Counted from the stretch's first letter, positions 1 through 8,334 are shown. The stretch is 14,913 nt of DNA from Glomus cerebriforme (GCA_003550305.1 QKYT01000131.1:21859-36771), one strand, 5' to 3'. Translations and numbers: made by a program. Notes: generated from the sequence alone by a model not told the origin.

Positions 1-139
1 AAGAAACGAGTTGATAATTACATCAGTAAATTTAATTAATTTAACTCATTGAGCGTTTTTCTATTATAACAATTATTACGCTTCCAATAGTAAGTTGACA
101 TAAATTAAAATAATTTTTATCAATGAAAAAATATTATTT

Positions 140-140
<1 letters not shown>

Positions 141-176
<36 letters not shown>
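141..176. repeat. 36-base poly-T homopolymer tract
   Basis: An uninterrupted run of 36 T residues ends at a G at 177. Read on the minus strand it is an A36 run, the form expected of a retroposed poly(A) tail whose body would lie at 177 and beyond. I recognise no reverse-transcribed coding sequence there, so plain homopolymer expansion is equally likely. The weak plus-strand open frame across it (poly-Phe) is an artefact. Confidence 0.9.
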
Positions 177-177
<1 letters not shown>

Positions 178-742
178 TTTACCAATTAAGATTGAATGGA
201 TATTTTTTATTAAGTATCGAAACAACAAAGAAAAAAAGAATCAGTCGATCCATATTTATTACATTTATTTATAAGGTATTTAGCGTTTTAGTTACAAACA
301 TTGAAGCATGTCGATCATATCAAACGTCATAACGTCACATTTTATATGCCCCTTAAACTGTCTTTAGTTTATTCATTTGTATAATTTGAATAGTTGATAT
401 TATCATTTTTATAATTAAATTAATATTTATAATATATGTTTGTTTTTCTACAACAATGAATAAAATATGTTTAAAATTTATATTAAAAATGGACATTTTT
501 AGCCAAAATTTTAAAAAAATCGGATTCATTACCTTAAACTGCTAAATTATGCCTAAAAATGAAATTATTATTGGCCAAGGGCTATTTTTTAAAAAATGAA
601 AAATCTTTTTTAATGTATTTTAATTTGTCCCATCAACGGTTTTTTAAGTATGCACATGGTTTAGAATTTTACACGTTCTAAGGTTGATCTGTGTTTGATA
701 CTATAAAATTTTAAATTGTGTCAATTTACTCAATTGTCGGAA
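177..742. other. AT-rich intergenic DNA without a recognised gene
   Basis: I see no coding pattern on either strand. The only structure noted is at about 497-600, where TAGCCAAAAT near 501 and TTGGCCAAGGGCTA near 573-586 look like a loose inverted arrangement of GGC/GCC words in otherwise AT-rich DNA. This could be a short non-autonomous repeat, but no clean terminal repeat or target-site duplication is visible. Confidence 0.5.
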
Positions 743-883
743 TTATCTAGAACTTGAACCAATTACAATAATTTGTTTATAAATTGCTTTAACGGTTCCT
801 GGTAATCGTTTCCAAAATTCTTGTTTCAATAAATTTGGTCTTGGCATGACTTTTTCTCTTGCATTGTTTATTAACATCGTCAT
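743..883 (-). pseudogene. Short frame resembling the C-terminal half of an HMG box
   Basis: A 46-codon open frame begins with ATG at 883 and ends with TAA at 743-745. It contains FWKRLPGTVKAIYKQI (residues 23-38), which fits the HMG-box helix pattern W-K-x-L-P-x-x-V-K-x-x-Y, preceded by a basic, Asn-rich stretch. HMG-box proteins of the MATA_HMG kind are numerous in Rhizophagus (general knowledge). The first half of a normal box, with its FILF-like start, is absent; a stop codon lies just upstream of the ATG. It is therefore a fragment, a degraded copy, or one exon of a gene whose other exons I cannot place. It is too short to be sure, and chance resemblance is possible. Confidence 0.3.
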
Positions 884-1382
884 ATTTTATTTTAAATAAA
901 ATTTTTATTTTATATATATACTGTATTATGCTTTATAATGGTATACTAGCTATTTATATTATTTTATTATATTATTTTTTCTTTTTTTACAATATACGAT
1001 ATTAGAATATTGTATTTTTTTTTTTCTATTTTGCCTTATAATATATTTAAAATATACTTAATTATTTTTATTCTGATAGCTTTGATGAGTTTACTTCATA
1101 TTTCTAAAATTAATTTTTGTCGGCTGATGATTATATCACAATGTTGTGATTTTTGAACAAATCATTGACTCAGAAGTGATAATTATATAATAATAACACA
1201 AATGTGATACGGCAGCTTTAATTTATTTCGAACAAAGCAAGATTTAATTTCGAATTTTTACTCATTTATGTATAATTAAAAAAGTTTCAATGAATGAAGA
1301 ATATATAGATTTCATTATATTATAAGTTGGATAAAGAAATTTCTAATATAATTATTAAATTTTATGTTACGAAATTATAAGT
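884..1382. other. AT-rich intergenic DNA, nothing recognised
   Basis: Long T-rich and A-rich stretches and scattered stops in all frames. The part near 1285-1382 lies directly upstream of the kinase relic and may be decayed kinase N-lobe sequence, since open words such as NEEYIDF occur, but I cannot align it convincingly. Confidence 0.4.
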
Positions 1383-1499
1383 TATAATGGATTAACTTGG
1401 AAAGATAAGACCGATAATTTACTTAACATTGCATTTGAACTTAAACAAATTCATTAAAAAGAATTAATTCATCGATATTTTCATATCGGCAATATACGT
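1383..1499 (+). pseudogene. Decayed protein-kinase fragment around the catalytic loop
   Basis: Read from 1383 in one frame, the sequence gives the helix E region of a fungal TKL-like kinase (TWKDKTDNLLNIAFELKQIH), then a TAA stop at 1455-1457, then KELIHRYFHIGNI. The intact families in this window have HRDFHSGNIL or HRDLHSGNIL at this place. The HRD catalytic aspartate is Tyr here (codon 1476-1478) and the Ser of HSGN is Ile. The stop falls where the family usually has Glu, a one-base GAA to TAA change. No clear glycine loop, DFG or APE region can be followed on either side. It is the only kinase-derived sequence on the plus strand here. With a stop and a lost catalytic residue it cannot encode an active kinase. 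Confidence 0.75.
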
Positions 1500-2149
1500 A
1501 AATTTTTTTGAGGAAAAGAAAATCTGAATATGAAAAATTTTGCATGTAATTTCTGCAAACGCAACACCTGGCATGTTTTATTTACTTAAACATATGTATA
1601 ATTACATTGCATGATTTTATTAAAAATAAATCAAACGAAGTTAATATTATGTGATCTTTTCTCTATATTAAGTAATGGTAACTATTAGAATATATTTTTA
1701 TATAAATAGTATAAAGAATCGTAAAAAAAACAATCGATATAATTGATAATAATCTTTTTCCAATGTTTTAAGTATTTCTTTACTTGTAGTCCATGACTCA
1801 AACTAAGTTAGCTATTATTTAGGTAATCACAAAGTCGTTTTATGGGTTGCCCAATATATTAAAAATAGTCACTTCTCCCATCTTTTTTTTTGCACGTGAA
1901 TAAAATGACAATGATGTAACATATTCGCAAATGTTTATAAAACAACTAGTTCGTTAAAAACCTAAAACCGATATTTTATATCTTTTATTTAACAATAAAA
2001 AAATGTAAATAATAAATAAATAAATAAGAAATTCTGTTAAGAAAGATAATAAATATTATTATTCTATTATATTGAGTACTATGGAATAAAAAAAATTGCT
2101 TTTCTAATCATTTGTGAAAACTTAACAGTATAAGTTAAAATATTTAATT
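1500..2149. other. 3' flank of gene A, partly shared with gene C
   Basis: No coding region is visible. From about 1653 the sequence begins to match the DNA downstream of gene C (about 11038 on); the clearest block is CGTTTTATGGGTTGCCCA at 1836-1853, matching 11220-11237. A CCATC/T-run/GCACGTG word (about 1878-1898) is also shared, with GCACGTG being an E-box core. Copy A then carries roughly 70 bases (about 1905-1970) that the other copy lacks. The shared stretch could include the 3' untranslated region of the kinase genes. Confidence 0.6.
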
Positions 2150-3355
2150 TCATTTTGGGATGGATTCGTCAGTTTTATTCCGCTTATCTATGTCAAAATT
2201 TTAATCGTTAATAATTAAATATAATAAATATAATTATAAATAAACAAATGTATTGTATTTACTTACCACTATCTTGAATTTCAATGTCTAATTCTTCGAT
2301 CTTATGTTTTCTTGATGCATTTACGGTTGAAATAAGTGCACTTAATGATCTACTGGTATAAATTGCACCTGAATGCTGAATATTTGAAGCCTCGATGGTG
2401 GAACTTACGTTTGTTAAAGATCTAAATATTATAAAAATCAACTTTAATTTTGATAAAAATTTATAGTTGAATATTACAATTACCTTTGTATATTATTTAT
2501 ATCAAGTTCATATTCTTTTGAAATATACTCTAAGAAACAAAAAAAAAGTTAATCATTTTTATGATAAAAACAAGATATTAAATAATTAAAAATGGTAATT
2601 GATCTTTCAAATTTGTTATCTAAAGATCAATAATAAATTAAACGTACCAATAAATGATATTGATGAAGTTGAATCGATAGATTTAATAGATGAAGCTTTA
2701 GAAGTAAAAGATCTTAATGGTCTGCTTGTAAATATTGCTCTTGGATGTTTTACAGTAAAATTTGGACCAAGTAATTTTAATTGTATTAACTTTAACCTTC
2801 TTTCCTCAGCCTGATTAAACTGTTTTGGATATTTATTATAATACCAATCACTCAATGTTTTATAAACTTCATGAATAGAAGGTCTTTTTGTGGGATCAAA
2901 TTCCCAACAACTTTTCATTAAATTAACAAAACATTCAGGAGTATCTTTTGTAATTTCAGGACGTTTTCCATTAAGGATATTATAAATAAGAGTATGATCA
3001 TGTTCAACATCAGCAAAAGGTTTATAACCTGTTGTACATTCCCACATCATCATTCCCAAACTATAAACATCAGATGATTTTGAAAATTTTGCACCATTAA
3101 ATACTTCTGGTGCAACGTAAGGTATTACTCCATATATTTCATTATTAAATAAAGTTTCACTTGCAGGTTGTGATAGTCCCAAATCTCCAATATAACAATC
3201 TTGATCAAATTTCACTCCCAATAATATATTTCCACTATGAAAATCACGATGTATTAAATTTGCATCATGGATAATCTCCAATCTAAAAAAAAATAAGTAA
3301 GCATTTTCATTAAAAATAAACATACAGTATCAAATATATAATAAATATAAATACC
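2150..3355 (-). CDS. Gene A exons 3-6: kinase C-lobe and Ser-rich tail (downstream of the stop)
   Basis: Exon 3 (2648-3282) carries HRDFHSGNILL (catalytic Asp present), IGDLGLSQPA (DLG in place of DFG), YVAPEVF (APE), DVYSLGMMMWE and CWEFDPTKRPS (C-lobe Arg), so every C-lobe landmark is retained although it lies after the TAG. The rest of exon 3 and exons 4-6 encode a tail with two related segments, HPRAIFTSRPL (2715-2747) and HSGAIYTSRSL (2343-2375), and a charged end DKRNKTDESIPK. The last intron uses donor G/GTAAGT after codon GAT-AGT-G and acceptor CATAG at 2188-2189. If that intron were retained, the protein would end QDSGK instead. Gene C has the same donor context and an equivalent last exon, which supports splicing. 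The sequence can be translated only if the stop is bypassed or a separate start is used. Confidence 0.65.
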
Positions 3356-3392
3356 CCCTTGAAATTTGCAAAAGAATATATATTTTTTTCTT

Positions 3393-4685
3393 CTAATTAA
3401 TATTCACAAAATTTTTTTGCAAATAATCATGTAAATTTCCTTTCTTTGCATAATCCATTATTAACATATATTCATCAGTATTAGGATCTTTTGTAACTCC
3501 ATAACAGCGAATGACGCGGAAAGCATAACATTTATGATATGATTTTAACTACAATATTTTTTTTTTAGAAAAAATTAATAACTAAGAAATGTTTGTGATA
3601 TTATGATTTAAATATAATACCTCATTTAAAAACTCTTTACTAATTTTTTCAGAGCTCTTAAGCCGTTTTGCAGCAATAGTTTTATAATTTCCTTCCCAAT
3701 ATGCTTTATATATAATGCTAAACCCTCCTTCCGCTAATTTTTCTAAATTTATAATGTTAGAATACGAAATCCATTCCATTGTTGAATGATAATCAGCAAG
3801 TCTATAATTACTTCTAATAAAATTATAAAAATCTAATGGGTTAGTTACATCAATACTACTTATATCATTAATAATCTTATGGTCATTTTTGATCTTAAAT
3901 CTTGTATCACGAATCAACGCATCTATATCACTATTTCCACTTGTGATATCCTTAATATCGATAACCAATATCCTTCTGCATTTCCTACATTGTGATTGAT
4001 CTGATAATCCAAAAATAATATTGGTTGTTAAACAATATCTACATCCAGAATGAATAATATAACAACGTGTACACAATTTTTGACAATTAGTTTGAAATTT
4101 TAATTCTAGATCACAAACTAAACAATAATCAGAATTATCCCACCATGGTAAATAGAGAACCGGAATAGGTTTTTCATTTAATGAATCTATCCATCCGGAA
4201 GAAATTAGATAACAATCTGAACATAATCTACATTCTATATATTTGTTACTTGGAATAGTTTGATAAATTAATTTTCCACATAATGTGCAATTTTTCATAG
4301 GGGAACAATGATATATGAATCTAGTATATGCAAATATTTGTTTAAAACATAAAATCGATGAACAATTTTTACACCACTCTTTAATATTACATGTAGTAAA
4401 CATTTCTCTTCTAGATTGTGCATGTCCTTGAAATTGGCTAAACAGGCATGTTTCTATAAGTACATCCAAGTATGTATTATTGCCATCTACATTATTAACA
4501 TATTGCGAGAAACAATCTTCGCAGTATTTTTGGTTGTTAGGTGATTGAGTCCAAGTGTATCTATTTTTACAATAAAAGCAATATCTAGCATTATTATTAA
4601 ATGAAATAAAGTTAATTGGTATCGGACTAGATTTTAATCTCGGTTTTGGGTCAAAATAATTCTCATTTGTGTTTGTTAGTTCCAT
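3393..4685 (-). CDS. Gene A exons 1-2: nine-CxxC N-terminal region plus kinase N-lobe (truncated 406-residue product)
   Basis: ATG at 4685 is the first start in frame and matches the gene C start (both MELTNTNENYF). Exon 1 runs to 3621, intron 1 is 3549-3620, and exon 2 is open to the TAG at 3393-3395, giving 406 residues. CxxC pairs lie at residues 36/39, 55/58, 105/108, 133/136, 155/158, 188/191, 205/208, 215/218 and 233/236, which suggests a chain of zinc-ribbon-like modules; zinc binding is inferred from spacing only. The kinase N-lobe follows: glycine loop LAEGGFSIIYKA (317-328), beta-3 Lys in IAAK (340) and alphaC Glu 355, the last codon of exon 1. Exon 2 adds the hinge region YMLIMDYAKKGNLHDYL. 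The predicted product ends before helix E, so it would lack any catalytic loop. Confidence 0.7.
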
Positions 4686-5473
4686 ATTATAGAAGTTTGA
4701 TATGATAAGAATTCGTGATGAATTTATAGTTTATTCGATATATTCTTATTTTAACTTTCTATCAGAACTTTCTATTTAAACTTTAGAATTCCATTGCTAA
4801 TTTGGTATAATTGGTTAGTAGAGTTTGATCCGTTTTTAACCTAATTTCAAAAAGTCGATATTCCAAAAAAAAAAATTTCTCGGTTTAAGATATCCGGATT
4901 GAACGGAAAAGAAATATCTCATAGAATTCTTCACAATAAATTTAGAATAGACTATCTCTACTATTGTAAGTAATAATTCTAAAAGAAATTCTTTAAGGAA
5001 CACTAAGTTTATTTGTTCAATAAACAAAAATTTTAAAAAAAGAAACTTGGCAAATTTTGTGTAAAGCACCGTTGATCATGTAATGTTTATCTTAATCGAA
5101 GTTTCCAGATCAAATTTACTGTGCTACTATAAATAATAAGGATATGAGATATGATTATAAATTTCCACCTCCATTACAAATGGTGGACAATAATAAACTA
5201 TAGTTATAGTAATTTTATCAGATTTTCATGCAATTAATTGGATTGCTAGAGTACATTGTTATCTATTGTATATTTGTCACAGTAAATGAAATTTGCTAGA
5301 CGTAAAATCCACGAAATAGTTAGTAGCTTGAATTATATGAAGAATTTGATTTTGAAGTTATTGAGGTAAAATCATTTTGAGATAATTCAAACATTTTAAT
5401 TTGAAATATTATTTTTAATAAAGATAAACTTTTGACCTTTGTAAGAATTACCATTTTAGGAACGCCTAAAGCG
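4686..5473. other. 5' flank of gene A, shared with gene C up to about 5125
   Basis: This is probably promoter and 5' untranslated DNA of gene A. Two blocks are conserved with the gene C upstream region: one at about 4783-4862 (from TTAGAATTCCATT through AACCTAATTTC to GTCGAT) and one at about 5048-5125 (from GGCAAATTTTGTGTA through ATGTTTATCTTAAT to GTGCT). Between them copy A holds about 180 bases with little counterpart. The stretch 5126-5473 shows nothing recognisable. Apparent minus-strand frames here are not supported by family resemblance. Confidence 0.5.
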
Positions 5474-5517
5474 GTTCGATCACGTGACTCCTTACTATGA
5501 AAATCACGTGATCGAAC
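5474..5517. repeat. Perfect 14-bp inverted repeat with two CACGTG cores
   Basis: The left arm GTTCGATCACGTGA (5474-5487) and right arm TCACGTGATCGAAC (5504-5517) are exact reverse complements around a 16-base loop. With small bulges the pairing extends outward (AAAGCGG at 5468-5474 against ACGGCTTT at 5518-5525). Each arm contains TCACGTGA, the E-box type recognised by bHLH factors such as Cbf1 or Pho4 in fungi (known motif; binding here is inferred). The block is clearly GC-richer than its surroundings. It could be a small fold-back transposable element, a hairpin-forming regulatory site, or both. Confidence 0.85.
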
Positions 5518-6379
5518 ACGGCTTTCCAACGTGTGGTGCGTCTGTACCTGTATTTTATTTTAGTTAGCCGATCATTTTTAAATGAATTTTCGAAATGGCG
5601 GCGTGATTAATAATTTTTTATATAATTTTTTTTTACAATAGAGAATTTTTTATAAATCGGATATGAAACTTCAATAAATCATGAAAAAATATTAAAATAG
5701 ATAGTTTTCATTATTTTAAATAATATTTTATATTTGATTACAAAAAGAGTTGATACCGGTATTTTCACATGGTCACTATAGTTCAAATACGATTACGCTA
5801 AGTTGTTATGATTTTATAAGGAACATTATTGTGGTAAAATTATATTATTAATAAAATGAAAAATTACAAAAACGAGTCACAGTTCATATTTTTACGCGTA
5901 ATGCAAAGATTATAATGTACTTATAATAGTTCCACAATACACGAGTCATGGTTCATCTTTTTATGTGTCACGATTTTTAAATAATATACAAACTACTAGC
6001 TTTAAATTGATGTTTAGTATTAAAACAGTTTTTAAATGTTTAGTGATCCTTATAATTTTTTTTATCATTCATAACAAGTAACCATGAAGCCGCCATAAAG
6101 ATTATTTAAAAAGAGTAATGTGTATTATGAGAATCGAAAACGTTATTGAATAAAGTTTTATTTAATAATTACAATAGTCGTTTTTTTCACCTTCACATAA
6201 TTATTGCATCTAATTCATCATAATGTTTTGTTTATTCTGTCGTTCAAGAGAATTAAAAGACTTTAACAATGAACTATAAAAAGGCTGAATAAAATAATTT
6301 TATTGATAAAATAAAATAAATAATCATTAATATACTTTACGAAAAAAAAAGGAAAGAAAATCATAAATTTATTGTAGAT
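5518..6379. other. Intergenic region between gene A promoter side and gene B 3' end
   Basis: No coding sequence recognised. It contains an 8-bp inverted word ATGGCGGC (5595-5602) and GCCGCCAT (6089-6096) about 490 bp apart, GC-rich in an AT-rich setting, which may be the eroded ends of a small transposable element. It also holds the imperfect direct repeat at 5872-5970. The last part (about 6200-6379) lies downstream of the gene B stop and probably holds its 3' untranslated region. Confidence 0.5.
5872..5970. repeat. Two copies of a 30-bp direct repeat, period 69
   Basis: Unit 1 at 5872-5901 starts ACGAGTCACAGTTCAT and unit 2 at 5941-5970 starts ACGAGTCATGGTTCAT. I count 24 identical positions of 30. 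Each unit begins after an A-rich stretch (ATTACAAAA and CCACAATAC). The function is unknown; it may be an internal duplication inside an eroded mobile element. Confidence 0.6.
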
Positions 6380-8238
6380 TTATTTAATCAATCTAATGCC
6401 TTTAAATCCTAAAAAATCAAAAAAATCAAGTTCATTTTGATCTTTTAACGAAATTTTTGAAACATATAAAATAATTAAGGACTAACCCTTATTATTCAAA
6501 TTTAAATATGTTCAATGTTTAGTCCCATTTCCTATAATTCTTAATTACAAATATTTTAGTTCAGCCAATATAATAATACAAAAAAACCCCAATAATTAAA
6601 TATAACAATTTTTTCTAATAATTTCAAATAAACTTACAATCATCAGGTATATTAAAATCATAAGGTTTGCTATTAAATGCTATGAAAAAGTCGAATATTT
6701 AAAGTTGCTTGTATTTAGTAAAGAGTTCGAAAATAATTAAACAATTATTGTAATTATTTACCTTCTTGTTCTTCTGTTTATTTTTTTTAAAAAAAAAAAA
6801 TACAAAAATATCATTCATAAGGATAAAAGGGGTGTAATAAAGGAATTAGTTATTATACTGTAAGTAAAAAGTTGTTATTATACCTTCAGTTGCATTTCTC
6901 GGATCTGGCAAATTTTCAAATTGATAAAGTTTACTAGTTGATAATGAATATAGGTTAGGCGAACTTAGATTTGATTGAGAAATTTGAGATGAGTTATTAA
7001 ATTCTAACTCATTTGAATTATTATTGTTGTAAGAATCTTTCCACATTTTGAAAATTTCTTTACACAGTATAACAATATGAGGTCTTTTCAATGGGTTAGC
7101 ATCCCAACACTGTTTCATTAGTTTACTGTATTCTGATGGAATTTCTGATATAATTTTTGGTCTTATACCATTAACTATTTTCATTGCAAGATCATAATTA
7201 TGTTCATAATTATTAAACGGTGTCTGTCCTGATGAAATTTCCCACATAAGTATACCAAAACTATAAATATCAGATGCAAAAGTATATTCTTTTCTAACTA
7301 TAACTTCGGGTGCTGCATAAGGAAGATTTCCATATATACTTTCTAATGGTTTATCAGCAGGTCCACAAAATCCAAAATCACTTATATGCCAAGAATTTTG
7401 TGATTGTAAATATAAAATATTTCCAGAATGCAAATCTCGATGAATTGCATTACTATTATGAATAAAAAAAAGTGCAAGAATTATTCTATAAGCTACGTTT
7501 ATTTTTTCTTTCCAAGTATGTTGATTTTGTAAATAATTTTTTAAATCTGTATCCATTAGGTGCATTACAAGCATATAATCTCCATTTGATGGATCTTGTG
7601 TTAGACCATAACATCTGACAAAGTTAATATATTTGTTTTCTATTGTTAAATGAGATTTTGCCTATAATTACAGTATTTGAAAAGTATTAGTTTATTAATA
7701 GGAATGCTATTTTTATGAATAAATTTTAAATATTTACCTCATCAAACCAACTTCTATTGGCATTTTCAACATTCTCCAATGTTTTTAGTATTACTTTATA
7801 TGTTCTAATTGATCTTTTTAATCGTTGTTCATCAGACTTCCACTCAATATATGGTCCATCAATCCAATTTGCTGTATAAATTTCGGAGCATCCACCTTTA
7901 GTCATATATTTAACATTTTGTAAATTATTGTATGGTATCCATTCAATAATTTTATCTGGTCGACATGATTCCATTTGACATTTTTGTATTAAATCATCAA
8001 TGTCATTATTTTCAGACGTCCAATTTGAAAAATTATTTTTTAAATATGTTCGAAAACAATGTTCGCAATATAATGTAGCCAAACATTCTAAAGAACAATT
8101 TTCACATAATCTTTTTGTCCCTTCATTGAAAAATATTTTATGTTCATAATCTTTTTTTAATATTGTTATTGCTTCTGTTTTTTCATCTACTGTAAGAGAT
8201 TCATCATCAAGAATTGTTTGTTTTAAAGTTTCATACAT
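6380..8238 (-). CDS. Gene B: TKL-like protein kinase with intact catalytic residues
   Basis: Model: complement(join(6380..6441, 6638..6679, 6762..6773, 6884..7661, 7738..8238)), 464 residues, all phases consistent. Residues 45-61 form a small CxxC-x9-CxxC zinc-ribbon-like motif. The kinase domain has glycine loop MTKGGCSEIY (112-121), beta-3 Lys in VILK (152), alphaC Glu 167, HRDLHSGNIL with catalytic Asp 243, DFG 262-264, APE 284-286 and a CWDANPLKRP C-lobe motif, so activity is plausible. An Asn/Ser-rich tail leads to FENLPDPRNATE and then small exons. Exon 3 is only 12 nt. The last exon (6380-6441) is uncertain because its acceptor lacks a pyrimidine tract; readthrough of exon 4 would stop at 6624-6626. 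Upstream, 28 in-frame residues with family-like content lack an ATG, so 8238 is the first usable start unless a 5' exon exists. It is a different subfamily from genes A and C. Confidence 0.8.
6762..6773 (-). other. Predicted 12-nt microexon (exon 3 of gene B)
   Basis: The bases AAGAACAAGAAG are preceded by AATAAACAG and followed by GTAAAT. Exon 2 ends with one extra base (ACT GAA G) and the next exon begins CA TTT AAT. Inserting the 12 nt gives EEQE followed by AFNSKPYDFNIPDD in an unbroken frame. Skipping the microexon would also keep the frame and delete exactly four residues, so regulated inclusion is possible. Confidence 0.65.
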
Positions 8239-8334
8239 TTTGTACAAATTATTGTGAATGCTAATATCAATTAATGCATATGCTCTATCAATTGCGGCAG
8301 TAACAAATTCTTGTCTAATAGCAGTAAAAAAATT
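8239..8334 (-). other. In-frame N-terminal extension of gene B lacking a start codon
   Basis: Reading the gene B frame upstream of ATG 8238 gives about 28 residues (including AIRQEFVTAAIDRAYALID) of amphipathic, protein-like composition, up to a TAA at 8335-8337. From memory, relatives of this kinase subfamily start with a similar Met-Ser-x-Ile-Arg sequence. Here the codons at the expected start are TTT-ACT, so the usual ATG appears lost. Alternatively the extension is reached by splicing: ACTGCTATTAG just upstream of 8315 resembles an acceptor. Confidence 0.5.

Larger units (their letters stand above)
2150..4685 (-). pseudogene. Gene A: cysteine-rich TKL-like kinase, disrupted by a stop in exon 2
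   Basis: My gene model is complement(join(2150..2187, 2267..2421, 2484..2529, 2648..3282, 3355..3548, 3621..4685)). All five introns are GT-AG and 62-118 bp long, and reading phases match across every junction (711 codons in total). The only defect is a TAG at 3393-3395, codon 407. The paralogue at 11518-14153 has TGG (Trp) at this site. The full product would be a putative Ser/Thr kinase of the TKL-like group with an N-terminal nine-CxxC region, a kinase domain (about 308-575) and a Ser-rich tail. No alternative exon-2 donor that I can see removes the stop while keeping the frame. It could be a young pseudogene, a gene for a truncated protein, or a strain-specific null allele. Confidence 0.8.
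1653..5125. repeat. Segmental duplication, copy 1 (contains gene A)
   Basis: Direct repeat of about 3.4 kb, homologous to about 11038-14474. It includes the complete six-exon kinase gene plus both flanks. Matching anchors are GATCTTTT at 1653 and 11038, the CGTTTTATGGGTTGCCCA block, all exons and introns in the same order, TTAGAATTCCATT upstream of the start codon (4783 and about 14250), and GGCAAATTTTGTGTA (5048 and 14401) followed by GTTTCCAG at 5101 and 14451. The exact ends are estimates, since homology fades gradually. Indels are frequent in the non-coding parts and rare in exons. Confidence 0.85.

Noticed and set aside
123..332. Plus-strand open frame of 69 codons over the T36 tract
   Set aside because: A poly-Phe run with no family resemblance; it is created by the homopolymer.
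2599..2814. Plus-strand open frame of 71 codons
   Set aside because: It lies antisense to gene A exon 3 and intron 3, and its composition is explained by the kinase tail on the other strand.
4801..4835. tRNA-like D-arm text (GGTTAGTAGAGT)
   Set aside because: No acceptor stem, anticodon arm or T arm can be built around it, and the paralogous position near 14270 has diverged freely.
4836..5069. Minus-strand open frame of 77 codons upstream of gene A
   Set aside because: Leu/Phe-rich with no recognisable motif, and it is not kept in the homologous flank of gene C, which is shorter and out of frame.
5320..5529. Minus-strand open frame of 69 codons through the E-box hairpin
   Set aside because: It is produced by reading through the inverted repeat; no domain is recognised and the charged N-terminus simply mirrors the palindrome.
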